The notes beneath the pieces are model-generated. The model was not told where the DNA came from. It saw nothing but the letters and a program-made list of their open reading frames with translations, and did no database searches. A stretch of 64,000 nucleotides of DNA from Paenibacillus mendelii (lineage in GTDB: Bacteria; Bacillota; Bacilli; Paenibacillales; Paenibacillaceae): NCBI RefSeq assembly GCF_024498075.1, contig NZ_JANHOF010000018.1, forward strand, positions 1 through 64,000, given 5' to 3'. The position numbers and the translations under genes are program-made. The number at the start of each line of letters is the position of its first letter. Positions within the stretch are counted from its first letter, which is position 1. This document shows positions 42,672 through 52,161 of the stretch, piece by piece.

Positions 42672-44479
42672 GGTCTCACCTCCACCGATTGGCCAACAGC
42701 ATCCATCATGGCGCCGATTGGGGTCGTGATATGCAGCGGTTCCTCGGATTCGACTTCGCTTCGTATACGCGTTAATGAATTGCCCAGATCATCGATTTTT
42801 TTGCGCAGCTCCGACGAATCACCTGACTCGAGCATGGCTTTGGATAAGCGCTGCTCCAGCGTTTCGCCCTTCTCGAAACGTTCGATAATATGATCGAGCT
42901 CGCCTATTACAAGCTCGAACAGATTGATTTTTTCGTGAAGCAGACTGACGATATGCTCTTCGATCGTGCCGAGCGTGCAGAGGTTGTAGATATGAACGTC
43001 GCTCTCCTGGCCGAGCCGATGGACGCGGCCAATGCGCTGCTCGACTCGCATCGGATTCCATGGCAGGTCGAAATTGATGATGTTATGGCAGAATTGGAGG
43101 TTGATGCCTTCACCGCCGGCTTCAGTAGCGATAAGCACCTGTGCCCGGCCGCGGAACAAATCCATCATCCAATCCTTCTTGCCCCGGTTCATCCCGCCCC
43201 GATAGGGTACGGCAACCAGATTGTGCGAACGAAAATACTGCAGCAGATATTCCTGCGTTGCCCGGTATTCGGTAAACACGATGACTTTGTCGTTCATCTC
43301 GCGGATGAGCTCCATCGTTTTCTCCGCTTTCGTATTCGCTTGAATGTTGCGAATGAACTCGACAAGCTCCCATATCTTAGGGCGGAGAGGCGAATCCTCG
43401 GCCGTTTTCTTGAACAGGTTCACGAGCGTCAGAAAAACGGCATCCCTGCTGGAACAAACTTCCCGCTGCAGCGTAATGAGTGAGAGCATGCTGGTCCAAT
43501 CGCCGCCGCTTTCGTCATATCGCTGGCGTACGAATCCGGTAACGGCATCATAGAGAGCCTGCTCTTCTGCAGAGAGGGTAAGCTCGATGTTCTTCACGAT
43601 GCGCTTCGTGAATTGAATGCCGCCGTCGCCGCGCCGGTTGCGGATCATGACGCTGGACAAAGCTTCCTGCAGCTGGTCTTCGTTCTTGGGAAGGCGCTTG
43701 TCCACGACGAAATTAGCGGAGAATTCGCTTTGTCCCCCTAGCTGACCGGGCTTGAGCAGCGTAATGAGGTTATAGAGCTCATCCAGATCATTCTGCACCG
43801 GTGTTGCCGTGAGCAAAAGGCAATATTTTTTGCGCAGCTGGCCGACGAATTGGTAATTGGTCGTCTTCTTGTTCTTCAGCTTATGTGCTTCGTCGATGAT
43901 GAGCATGTCGTAGTCCTGCGCCAGCAGAATGTCCCGGTGAGGATCGCGCTTAGCTGTATCCATAGAAGCGACAACGACATCGTACTGCCACATATATTCT
44001 TTCTTCTGGGCGACAGCGGGAATGCCGAACTTCTGATTCAGCTCGCGTACCCATTGCAGTACGAGAGAGGCGGGAACGAGAATCAGGACGCGGCGTACCA
44101 GTCCGCGGACCAAATACTCTTTGAGCACGAGACCGGCTTCTATCGTTTTGCCGAGTCCGACTTCATCGGCGAGTATGGCACGGCCGCTCATCTCGTTGAG
44201 CACCTTGCGGGCGGTGCTCATTTGATGCGGCATAGGCTCTAGGTTTGGCAGGCTGCGCATGCACTGCAGCTCGTCAAAGCTGCCGATCAGCTTCGACTGC
44301 TCAGCCTCAACGGCGAGCTGGTACATGGTCCAGTCATCCCAGGGGCCGTTGCGGTCGATGCGCTGCTGCAGTTCGTTATACCAGGTGCGGTCCAAATGCA
44401 GGTCGACGCTGGCGTTCAGCTTACGGATAACGAGGGAAGTAGGTCCTTCGCCTCGGTTTTGTTCGATCGGCGGCTGCAT
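42668..44479 (-). CDS. yqhH: SNF2-family helicase YqhH
   Basis: A 603-residue DNA-dependent ATPase. Motif I is LADEVGLGKTIEAG, motif II IIDEAHKLKN, motif III LLLTATPVQNDLDELYNL, and the second RecA domain has VIVFTEYRATQEYL, LIATEAGGEGINLQFC and motif VI RIGRVHRLGQ. The C-terminus is helical. The ATG at 44477-44479 follows AAAGGAG by 7 bases; six upstream codons are dropped. It is the first gene of the yqhH-yqhG pair, transcribed away from nrdJ. It probably remodels protein-DNA or stalled RNA polymerase complexes, by analogy with RapA-like relatives. Confidence 0.93.
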   Translation of the reverse strand: MQPPIEQNRGEGPTSLVIRKLNASVDLHLDRTWYNELQQRIDRNGPWDDWTMYQLAVEAEQSKLIGSFDELQCMRSLPNLEPMPHQMSTARKVLNEMSGRAILADEVGLGKTIEAGLVLKEYLVRGLVRRVLILVPASLVLQWVRELNQKFGIPAVAQKKEYMWQYDVVVASMDTAKRDPHRDILLAQDYDMLIIDEAHKLKNKKTTNYQFVGQLRKKYCLLLTATPVQNDLDELYNLITLLKPGQLGGQSEFSANFVVDKRLPKNEDQLQEALSSVMIRNRRGDGGIQFTKRIVKNIELTLSAEEQALYDAVTGFVRQRYDESGGDWTSMLSLITLQREVCSSRDAVFLTLVNLFKKTAEDSPLRPKIWELVEFIRNIQANTKAEKTMELIREMNDKVIVFTEYRATQEYLLQYFRSHNLVAVPYRGGMNRGKKDWMMDLFRGRAQVLIATEAGGEGINLQFCHNIINFDLPWNPMRVEQRIGRVHRLGQESDVHIYNLCTLGTIEEHIVSLLHEKINLFELVIGELDHIIERFEKGETLEQRLSKAMLESGDSSELRKKIDDLGNSLTRIRSEVESEEPLHITTPIGAMMDAVGQSVEVRP

Positions 44480-44769
44480 GGAAGAGCTCCTTTCCAAGGA
44501 AGGGATTGGCTTTATCTCATCTAGTATGGCCTTGACACGTAAAAATCATAAGAACGCAAGACGAAAAAAGGCGCATTTTTCGGTGATGTAGGAAAAAATA
44601 GCGTATCTTAACGTATGATGGTGAATCAGTGAGATCAGATAGGATTGCTTGTTCCTAATCGGTATTTTGAAGTTTCCTCGTCCATATATTGTGTGTTACA
44701 ATGAATAGTATAAATGGTTAAATACTATATGTGGTATATGATGTTTGAATGTGGGAGGCGCGGAATCGG
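44480..44769. other. Divergent regulatory region between yqhH and nrdJ
   Basis: 290 bases with no gene. The half near nrdJ has two NrdR-like boxes and possible -10 boxes TACAAT (44698-44703) and TATAAA (44709-44714). No cobalamin-riboswitch core was found, although the gene product needs B12. Confidence 0.5.
44680..44736 (+). promoter_or_regulatory. Two candidate NrdR boxes
   Basis: GTCCATATATTGTG (44680-44693) and TACTATATGTGGTA (44723-44736) each agree with CACTATATATTGTG, the core of the NrdR consensus as I recall it, at about 11 of 14 positions. Their starts are 43 bases apart, close to four helical turns, which suits cooperative binding. They surround the possible promoter of nrdJ. Confidence 0.5.
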
Positions 44770-47400
44770 ATGGAAACGAAGAAAATAGGTAAGCTAGAGG
44801 GATTAAGCGAGAAAATTTTTCTGGATCGCTATGCATGGAAGAACGCGGATTCGAAGGAAGCCAAGGTAGGCGATACCGTGCTCGTCTTAACGAAGGATGA
44901 CCCGAAATTTCCGACGAAGGAGGTCGGTGAGGTCATCAGACGGGAAGGCCGGCAGGTTACGATTCAGCTGCGCAGCGGAGAGACGGTCGATTCGGATGTC
45001 GAGAAGCTGACCCTGACGGTGGAGAAGACGCCGGATGAATTGTGGGAACGGCTCTCGAAAGCTATCGCTTCTGTCGAAGACAGCGAGGAGAAGCGGCAGC
45101 TCTGGCAGGAGCGCTTCCGTTATATTCTAGATGATTGGAAGCTTGTTCCGGGCGGCCGGATTGCAGCAGGTGCGGGGGCGAGCGAAGAGCTCACCTTGTT
45201 TAACTGTTATGTGATCCCTTCCCCGCATGACAGCAGAGGCGGCATTATGAAGACCCTGACCGAGATGACGGAGGTTATGGCAAGAGGCGGCGGTGTTGGG
45301 ATCAATCTGTCCTCGCTGCGCCCGCGCCGTGCAGTCGTTGCAGGTGTTAATGGTTCCTCAAGCGGCGCTGTTTCATGGGGCGGACTGTTCAGCTACACGA
45401 CCGGATTGATTGAGCAGGGCGGATCGAGGCGGGGGGCATTGATGCTGATGATGCATGACTGGCATCCCGACGTGCTCGATTTCATTACCGTCAAACAGAC
45501 GATGGGACAAGTGACGAACGCGAATTTGTCCGTATGCGTCAGCAATGACTTCATGCGGGCGGTGAAAGAGGATCTCGATTGGGAGCTTGTCTTCCCCGAT
45601 ACGAAGGATCCCGATTACGATGCTTTGTGGGACGGAGACTTGGAGGCTTGGCGTCAACGGGGGAAACGGGTCATTCCGTACAAAACCGTCTCGGCACGGG
45701 ACATTTGGCATACGATCATTGAATCGGCTTGGAAGTCCGCCGAGCCTGGCGTTGTCTTCATGGAGCATTACAACCAAATGTCCAACAGCTGGTATTTCAA
45801 TCCGTTGATCGCGACGAATCCTTGTGGAGAGCAAGGGCTGCCGGCGTGGGGTGTATGCAATCTATCGGCCATCAACTTATCGAAGTTCTATGATGCGGCA
45901 AACCATGATGTGGCATGGGATGAGTTGGCGAAGGTAACGCGTTACTCGGTGCGGTTCCTGGACAATGTCATTGATGCGACGCCGTACCATTTTGAAGAGA
46001 ATGAGCGCAATCAGAAGCTGGAGCGCCGGATCGGCCTCGGATCGATGGGTCTTGCGGAGCTGATGATTAAGCTCGGCATTCGTTACGGAAGTCCGGAATC
46101 GCTTGAGTTTCTGGAACGGATCTATGCCTTCATCGCCAAAGAATCCTATCTGGCCTCGACTGAAATCGCGGCGGAGAAAGGCTCCTTCCAGGCATTCGAT
46201 GCCGATAAGTTCCTGCAGAGCGGATTTATGCGCCATATGACCGATGCCTTTCCTCAGGTCGGCGAAGCGGTTCAGAAGCGGGGCATGCGGAATGTTACCG
46301 TGCTGACGCAAGCGCCGACAGGCAGTACGGGAACGATGGTAGGGACTTCGACAGGTATTGAGCCTTATTTCGCCTTCGAATATTATCGTCAGAGCCGCCT
46401 TGGCTACGACAAGCAGCTTGTTCCGATCGCGCAAGCATGGAAGGACGAGCACCCGGGCGAAGATCTGCCTGATTTCTTCGTTACGTCGATGTCGCTATCG
46501 GCAGAGGATCATATCCGCGTTCAAGCGGCTATTCAGCGGTGGGTAGACAGCTCAATCTCCAAGACGGCGAATTGCCCGAACGACTTTACCGTTGAAGAGA
46601 CCAAGCGTCTCTATGAGCTCGCCTTCGAGCTCGGCTGCAAGGGTGTGACGATTTATCGCGACGGAAGCCGTGATGTGCAGGTGTTGTCAACGAAGAAGGA
46701 AGAGACGGAGGGCGAAGAGAACGCGGCTAACGCATCCGAAGCAGCTTCCGAGAAGGCGCTAGAAATATCTCAGCCGAAGGATGCTATCGCGGAAACCGTT
46801 CCCGCACAAGCTAACACTGTGGCTGCAGCTGCACCGCGGGAAGAATCGATTATCGATAAGCAATACAAACGCCGTCCATCCGTGCTGCGCGGCGCAACCT
46901 ACAAAATCAACACGCCGTTCGGCATGGCCTACATTACGATCAATGATATCGACGGGACACCGGCCGAAATCTTCCTGAACGTCGGCAAGGCCGGTTCGGA
47001 TGTGTTCGCCATGGCGGAAGCGCTGGGACGCGTGTGCTCGTTGTTCCTCCGTTACGGCGATCATGGCAATAAAGTGAAGCTGCTCGTGAAGCATTTGAAG
47101 GGGATCGGCGGCTCCGGAGCGATTGGCTTTGGCGCGAACCGCGTCGAATCCATTGCGGACGCCGTTGCCAAATCGTTAGAGCTTCACATGATCGGCAACG
47201 ACGATAATGAGACCGCTGCGGCTCATGACTCCGTCGTTCCGGATGCTGAAGCGGATACGATCATGGCTTCGCTCAAGATGCCATTCCCTGGCAGCGAGAC
47301 GGTCACGAAGGACCTCTGTCCATCCTGCGGCAGCGCCTCGCTGATTCACGTGGAAGGCTGCAGAACCTGTGCGGGCTGTGGATATAGCCGCTGTACGTAA
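44770..47400 (+). CDS. nrdJ: Class II (B12-dependent) ribonucleotide reductase
   Basis: An 876-residue cytoplasmic enzyme that reduces ribonucleotides to deoxyribonucleotides using adenosylcobalamin. Visible marks: SLRPRRAVVAGVNGSSSGAVSW, the catalytic NPCGEQ (Cys352, Glu354), APTGSTGTMVGTSTGIEP, and a C-terminal Cys-rich zinc/redox tail with CPSCG and CAGCGYSRC. Between residues about 640 and 705 lies an Ala/Glu-rich linker before a conserved C-terminal domain (YKINTPFGMAYITINDIDG). The ATG at 44770 follows GGGAGG; seven upstream codons have no site. It works without oxygen, so it would serve DNA synthesis under low oxygen. Candidate NrdR boxes lie upstream and a terminator follows. Confidence 0.95.
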   Translation: METKKIGKLEGLSEKIFLDRYAWKNADSKEAKVGDTVLVLTKDDPKFPTKEVGEVIRREGRQVTIQLRSGETVDSDVEKLTLTVEKTPDELWERLSKAIASVEDSEEKRQLWQERFRYILDDWKLVPGGRIAAGAGASEELTLFNCYVIPSPHDSRGGIMKTLTEMTEVMARGGGVGINLSSLRPRRAVVAGVNGSSSGAVSWGGLFSYTTGLIEQGGSRRGALMLMMHDWHPDVLDFITVKQTMGQVTNANLSVCVSNDFMRAVKEDLDWELVFPDTKDPDYDALWDGDLEAWRQRGKRVIPYKTVSARDIWHTIIESAWKSAEPGVVFMEHYNQMSNSWYFNPLIATNPCGEQGLPAWGVCNLSAINLSKFYDAANHDVAWDELAKVTRYSVRFLDNVIDATPYHFEENERNQKLERRIGLGSMGLAELMIKLGIRYGSPESLEFLERIYAFIAKESYLASTEIAAEKGSFQAFDADKFLQSGFMRHMTDAFPQVGEAVQKRGMRNVTVLTQAPTGSTGTMVGTSTGIEPYFAFEYYRQSRLGYDKQLVPIAQAWKDEHPGEDLPDFFVTSMSLSAEDHIRVQAAIQRWVDSSISKTANCPNDFTVEETKRLYELAFELGCKGVTIYRDGSRDVQVLSTKKEETEGEENAANASEAASEKALEISQPKDAIAETVPAQANTVAAAAPREESIIDKQYKRRPSVLRGATYKINTPFGMAYITINDIDGTPAEIFLNVGKAGSDVFAMAEALGRVCSLFLRYGDHGNKVKLLVKHLKGIGGSGAIGFGANRVESIADAVAKSLELHMIGNDDNETAAAHDSVVPDAEADTIMASLKMPFPGSETVTKDLCPSCGSASLIHVEGCRTCAGCGYSRCT

Positions 47401-47494
47401 GATAAATTACGACGCTAAGATCATTTCAGGGATGTCGATTTCTGAAGTAAAATTCTCAGTAACGTACGCCAAAATTTCATACAAGTGAAAAACG

Positions 47495-47534
47495 AAAAGT
47501 GGCACAAGGAGTTATCCTTAGTGCCACTTTTTCT
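47495..47534 (+). terminator. Terminator after nrdJ
   Basis: AAAGTGGCAC pairs with GTGCCACTTT around a 15-base loop and is followed by TTTCT. It starts 95 bases past the stop. Confidence 0.85.
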
Positions 47535-47549
47535 AAACGATGAAACTGA

Positions 47550-48306
47550 TTCGAAAAAACTCGTTACATCACTCAATCGTCCGAATGGAGCGTTGTACCG
47601 GCTTCCCTTACCTCGAATGAGCAAATACAAGAGAAATCCCAGCAGGTGGATGATGGCGAATTCGCTAAGCGATTCGATTCAAAGGACCGCGATCTTGGAA
47701 ACAGAGAAATCATTCGTAAGGAGAGTGAGCTAATCTGGTATCCAGCGGAAGTGAATACATCGATTCTCCCAGGATGGTTCTATCACGCTTCAAGTGTATT
47801 ACGGCTCTGTTGGCGGAAATGCGACCTTTCTGCTGAACTTGCCGCCGGATAAGCGGGGCCTCATTCATGAGAATGACCGGGCTCGTCTGAGCGAGTTGGG
47901 TGAAGCGATTCGAAATACGTTCAGAACGAATCTGGCCGAAGGGTCTTCGGCCCAGGCATCAGGGACGATGAGCGGTCATCAAGTTGACTCTATATTTGAC
48001 GGGAATCCTGATACTTACTGGTGCCCTGAAGAGGGGACGGAGCAAGTAACAATTGAAGTTGACCTGAAGGCTGAGACTGAATTCAACCTTGTCGTTCTGC
48101 AGGAGCATCGATATAGTCAACGGATCGAGAAGTTAGAGCTCGAAGTTCAGCAGGATGGGGAATGGAAGCCGCTCTGGATAGGAACCGTTGTTGGCTACAA
48201 GCGTATATGCTGGTTCGACAAAGTGACTTCACGATATATTCGGTTTAAGATTACAGAATCCAGATGGTGTCCGAGGATTTCAGTCTTTGAAGTGTTTTGC
48301 GGATAA
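47550..48306 (+). pseudogene. GH29 alpha-L-fucosidase remnant with intact F5/8-type domain
   Basis: The first frame (from 47550) reads EWSVVPASLTSNEQIQEKSQ, then DRDLGNREIIRKESELIWYP and EVNTSILPGWFYHAS, which is the second half of a GH29 barrel. Near 47790 the match jumps to another frame: YYGSVGGNATFLLNLPPDKR and GLIHENDRARLSELGEAI. The normal residues between FYH and YYGSVG are missing, so a small deletion has shifted the frame. The start of the gene, including the nucleophile Asp, is absent. After that an F5/8 (CBM32-like) module is whole: SGHQVDSIFDGNPDTYWCP to ISVFEVFCG. The enzyme cannot work; the module could only be made from a start inside the remnant. Confidence 0.85.
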
Positions 48307-48443
48307 TAGAATTAAAGTAAACGAGAAGGGCTTTGAATTCTACCGCTAAATAACATGAAGAACAAGGAATACCCCAAAAAAGATGCTCAGGAGCTTGGTT
48401 TTTTTGCAATATCGATGTAAAATAGCATACTTCGTATGCCCAG

Positions 48444-48474
48444 GCTGTCGAGAAAGTCTCGACAGCTTTCTTTA
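48444..48474 (+). terminator. Terminator downstream of the fucosidase remnant
   Basis: GCTGTCGAGA pairs with TCTCGACAGC around a 3-base loop and is followed by TTTCTTT. It lies about 137 bases past the last stop of the remnant. Confidence 0.88.
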
Positions 48475-48569
48475 TATCCATTTAATTTAACATACCACCG
48501 GGTTGATTTGATATAATATTTTGTATTATACCAACGGACGGTGTCGCAATGCTACGTTCTCCATTCGTC

Positions 48570-50219
48570 TTATAAGTTTCGATATCCCTGCGGGGTCATG
48601 TTCATCTGTTTTTTGAAAAATCGAATAAAGCTCAGCACGGAATCGTAACCGACCATGCCAGCGATTTCATAAATTTTGTAGTGGGTGTTTTTGAGCAAAT
48701 CTTTCGATTTCTCCAACCGGCACATGTTCACATAGTCTGAGATGCCGATTCCTGTTGCCTGTATATACAGGCGAGACAAATAGACCGGATTCAAATGGAC
48801 TGCATCGGCCAGTCGCGCCAGCGATAAATCTTCGGCTAAATGTTTCTCGATGTAGTCGTTTAGCCATAGCGTGATGTTATATTTGCCCGGCTCTTTCGTT
48901 TCCCCTTTATGTTCGAAAATGTGCGCGGCCATCACGGCAAAGAAAGCTTTGATCTCCCCCCAAGACAAGTCTTGGGGGGGTGCTTGCGTCAACTTCCCTA
49001 ACTCAACCTTCACCATAAAATCGGGTGTCGGAGGATGGAGGCGGAAGTACGACAGAAATATGGAAGCGAGGCTGTGATAAAATTCCAACTTTAATAAGCC
49101 GGAGACGTCTCTCCGGGCAGTGTTGCCCATAATTTCATCGTACTGCGTTTCGAATTCCGCCATCGTTCCATTTTCCAAGTAATGACCGAGCAGCTCGATT
49201 TTTTTAATCGCGAAGCTTTGCATTTTATGCCGGGTAGTGGCAGCAGTCAGGCCTCCCGTATTTGAAATGTTTTGATCCGTTAGTCGAAGCTCCTTGCCTG
49301 CGCCTTCATGCCCCAAGAACAGCGAGCGCAGACGCTCGAACGCTTCCGGAAGCTGACCGAGCATGACCGGTTTTTTACCAAGCGAAAAAGATAACGACAG
49401 TTTGAGCAAGTCGCGGTAGGTAGATTGTATCGATGGAAGAGACTCGAACACAAACGCAAAAGTTCGCTCCAACGTGTCGTCCGACCATTCGCTGTCGTAC
49501 GCCTTCGGCTGGATGAGACAAACAAACCGGGATTCGTCCACCGTCACCGATGCCATGACGACCGATATGTTCAGCAACTCTTCGGTCACATTCCGTGCGG
49601 CATACAGCAGCAGCTTGCGGTCGGTTGTCCCAGTAATCGCAGACCAATCGTCCACCCTGCCGATAAGGAGATGAATTGGCGAAACGACATGCAGCGGGAT
49701 GCCTAGCTCGAGGAACTTCTGCTGGCTGTGGTGAGAATCCCCTTTGGCGTATAGCAAATTGTGCAGAATCTGCTCTTGCAGCAGCGGCATCGCCTGCCTC
49801 TTCTGCATTTGAGCTTCATGAAGCTGCTTCATTGCGGCGTACTCGTCGTCCAGTGCCGAGACGGCTTTGGAGATGGCGTTAACGATGACATCGTCGTCCT
49901 CGAACTTCAGAATAAAATCGAATCCGCCGCCTGAAATCGCGCTTTTGGCATAATGAAATTCGTCATGGCTCGTCAAGAAAATGACTTTGCATTTCGGCCA
50001 ATATTGGCGAATTTCATGAAGCAGCTCAATCCCTTCCATCCCCGGCATTTTAATATCGGTCAGCACGATATCAATCTTGATTTTCTTCAGAATATCGATC
50101 GCTTCATAGGCCGAGTACGCTTTGTATAATTCAAGCTCCAATTGTTCGCGCTCTTCAAACAATCTTACGAGACGATTCACAATAATCGGGAGATCGTCCA
50201 CAACGATCATTCGGTACAT
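48570..50219 (-). CDS. YesN-type response regulator with AraC output domain
   Basis: A 549-residue regulator. The receiver domain has MIVVDDLP at the start, the phosphorylated Asp in DIVLTDIKMPGMEG and the switch Lys in LKFEDDD. A long middle part (about 140-430) is typical for YesN relatives. The C-terminus has the two AraC helix-turn-helix units: DLSLARLADAVHLNPVYLSR and YKIYEIAGMVGYDSVLSFIR, ending MTPQGYR. The ATG at 50217-50219 follows GGAGGAAAC; the 16 codons upstream are not used. It overlaps the end of the kinase gene by 13 bases, so the two are co-translated. It probably activates the divergent importer operon at 52162. Confidence 0.92.
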   Translation of the reverse strand: MYRMIVVDDLPIIVNRLVRLFEEREQLELELYKAYSAYEAIDILKKIKIDIVLTDIKMPGMEGIELLHEIRQYWPKCKVIFLTSHDEFHYAKSAISGGGFDFILKFEDDDVIVNAISKAVSALDDEYAAMKQLHEAQMQKRQAMPLLQEQILHNLLYAKGDSHHSQQKFLELGIPLHVVSPIHLLIGRVDDWSAITGTTDRKLLLYAARNVTEELLNISVVMASVTVDESRFVCLIQPKAYDSEWSDDTLERTFAFVFESLPSIQSTYRDLLKLSLSFSLGKKPVMLGQLPEAFERLRSLFLGHEGAGKELRLTDQNISNTGGLTAATTRHKMQSFAIKKIELLGHYLENGTMAEFETQYDEIMGNTARRDVSGLLKLEFYHSLASIFLSYFRLHPPTPDFMVKVELGKLTQAPPQDLSWGEIKAFFAVMAAHIFEHKGETKEPGKYNITLWLNDYIEKHLAEDLSLARLADAVHLNPVYLSRLYIQATGIGISDYVNMCRLEKSKDLLKNTHYKIYEIAGMVGYDSVLSFIRFFKKQMNMTPQGYRNL

Positions 50220-51970
50220 GCTGTTTCCTCCGCATCGTCTTGTTGTCTGATCTTGATCATCGCGCACAAACCGCCCAACTGCGATCTGCTTAAAGATAAG
50301 CCGCAGTCCGGACCGAACATCAATTGCAAACGGCGATGAACATTGATTAAGCCGGTCGGTTCATCACGCCCGGCAACCGTCGTTTCGAGCTGCGTAGATA
50401 ATGCAGCGAGTTGCGCATCGTCTACACCGTTACCATTATCCTCTATGAGAATGGTCAAGCAAACGTCCTCGACGTGGTAGTGAATCCATAATTCTGCTTG
50501 TCCAATGTGATTGACAAGCGCATATTTATAGGCGTTCTCGATGATTGGCTGGACGATCAACCGGGGAACGAGCACTTTGCCCCAACGATCGGGAAACGGT
50601 TCCCACTCGACGTCGATCCGTTCTCCATAACAGATCGTTTGAATATCCACGTACGTCTGCGCATGTTTTATTTCTTCTGATAGCGGGATCAAATCTTCGG
50701 CGTTTTTCGTGATGAACCGGTAATAATCGCGCAAGTAATGAACGAATCCATACGCCTTGCCATATTCCTTATCGGTAATCAAGCCGCCCATAATAAAAAA
50801 GCAATTATACAGGAAGTGCGGATTAATTTGCGCCTGCAGCCGTTTTAATTCCGATCTTTGCGAGCTGATTTCTTTCTCGTACACTTCATGGATCAAGACG
50901 TTCAATCGGGACACCATGCGGTTAAAACCGTCAAACAAATAGCTAAACTCGTCTCTCGCCGCTTTTACCGCAACAGGGGAGAAACGGCCCTGCTCCACTT
51001 TGCGAAAAGCAGAAACAAGCTTACGAAGGGGATCGTGCATCATTTTGTACAGCGTTAAAGCAAGCAGAATAATGACGGCAACCGACATGACGACAATGCC
51101 CCACACCCACTTCTCATAGCTCTGCAAATCGCCCAGCACTTTCTCTTCCGGGATATAAACAAACAGAGACAGCTTCAACTGCGCGGATGTGACATAAGAT
51201 TCCCAATACGTTGTGTTCCCCAGCTTGACGGAGTCGGCCCCGGATTCGGACAGCGTATTCTCGGCTCTGTTTTTGGCGGACAATGATTTGATTTGCTCCA
51301 AATGCTGGTCGTCGACCGCGTTGGAAAGCATCCATTTCTCCGTCGCATGGACAAGCAGGAAATCGTCTTGCTGCGCACTGACGATATTTTGCAAGCTGGC
51401 TTTGATCTGATCGGCGGAAAGCTCCAGCATGACAATAAACAAAGGAGGGCGTTTGAAATCGGTATTTACCGGGTAACGCAAACTCAAAAACAAGCGGCCG
51501 TCCTGCAATTGGAAAATTCGGTTGGGGTCAACGTTTCGGGACAGCCGTTCAACCTCATCAGGGTCCTTTTGCTTGTTATAATCGGCTACACCGCTCGGCG
51601 TAATCGTTCTGTTCATAAGAGGAAAATAAATCATCGGATTATTGACGTAAATGCTCGATGCTTTAACCATTTGCAATCGCTTTTGCAACGTTTTCACTTT
51701 ATCCTGAAGTGCTGTCGCTTGAAGATCTTCCGATACGCCGATCAGCATTGGATCTTTGTCCACGATGAGTTCATACATAAGCTGGGATAACCGTTTGACT
51801 TCCTGTTCGAGATTTTGCATGTAAAATGCGTCGCGGCTGTTAACCGTATGGGTAATCTCTCGGCGAATGCTTTGCGAGCCTTTCACGTTCAAATACAGCG
51901 TCATCGCGTAGAAAGGCAGCAAAATACCTAAAAAGGCGAAGATCAGCTTGGTAAAAATCGTCTTTCGCAT
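50207..51970 (-). CDS. YesM-type sensor histidine kinase
   Basis: A 587-residue membrane kinase. Two membrane helices (residues about 10-30 and 285-305) enclose an extracellular Cache-like sensor (about 31-284). A HAMP linker (KMMHDPLRKLVSAFRKVEQG) follows. The His_kinase block contains LQAQINPHFLYNCFF with the phospho-His, and the ATPase domain has LIVQPIIENAYKYAL and ILIEDNGNGV. The ATG at 51968-51970 follows AGGGGG. This type senses extracellular sugars, often through a binding protein, and signals to YesN-type partners; here the partner is directly downstream and the importer is divergent. Confidence 0.93.
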   Translation of the reverse strand: MRKTIFTKLIFAFLGILLPFYAMTLYLNVKGSQSIRREITHTVNSRDAFYMQNLEQEVKRLSQLMYELIVDKDPMLIGVSEDLQATALQDKVKTLQKRLQMVKASSIYVNNPMIYFPLMNRTITPSGVADYNKQKDPDEVERLSRNVDPNRIFQLQDGRLFLSLRYPVNTDFKRPPLFIVMLELSADQIKASLQNIVSAQQDDFLLVHATEKWMLSNAVDDQHLEQIKSLSAKNRAENTLSESGADSVKLGNTTYWESYVTSAQLKLSLFVYIPEEKVLGDLQSYEKWVWGIVVMSVAVIILLALTLYKMMHDPLRKLVSAFRKVEQGRFSPVAVKAARDEFSYLFDGFNRMVSRLNVLIHEVYEKEISSQRSELKRLQAQINPHFLYNCFFIMGGLITDKEYGKAYGFVHYLRDYYRFITKNAEDLIPLSEEIKHAQTYVDIQTICYGERIDVEWEPFPDRWGKVLVPRLIVQPIIENAYKYALVNHIGQAELWIHYHVEDVCLTILIEDNGNGVDDAQLAALSTQLETTVAGRDEPTGLINVHRRLQLMFGPDCGLSLSRSQLGGLCAMIKIRQQDDAEETACTE

Positions 51971-52050
51971 GATGGTGCCCCCTGCCGTTCCTGGATAGAA
52001 CCTATCATAGCATGATTCACAGTTGCCCGAAATCATGATAATACCGAAGT

Positions 52051-52070
52051 CGTATACAAACGTATATAAA
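52051..52070. promoter_or_regulatory. Tandem 10-base direct repeat before the importer operon
   Basis: CGTATACAAA and CGTATATAAA (9 of 10 identical) stand head to tail, one helical turn apart, between the divergent kinase and importer genes. A -10-like TATAGT follows at 52085-52090, which puts the repeat at the -35 region. It is a candidate binding site for the AraC-type response regulator. Confidence 0.35.
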
Positions 52071-52161
52071 AGTTAAGAAATGCTTATAGTGGCTCGATTG
52101 GAACGACTGTATAGTAAAAGTCAGGCAAGCGATTCAACAACGACACGAGGGGGAAAAAGAA

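Noticed and set aside
42890-43483. 197-codon plus-strand frame
   Set aside because: Antisense to yqhH, whose helicase motifs are all intact.
44498-44769. Cobalamin riboswitch before nrdJ
   Set aside because: The B12-box core was not found; only NrdR-like boxes and promoter elements are visible.
47485-47733. 82-codon plus-strand frame after nrdJ
   Set aside because: It spans the nrdJ terminator and runs out of frame with the recognisable fucosidase remnant.
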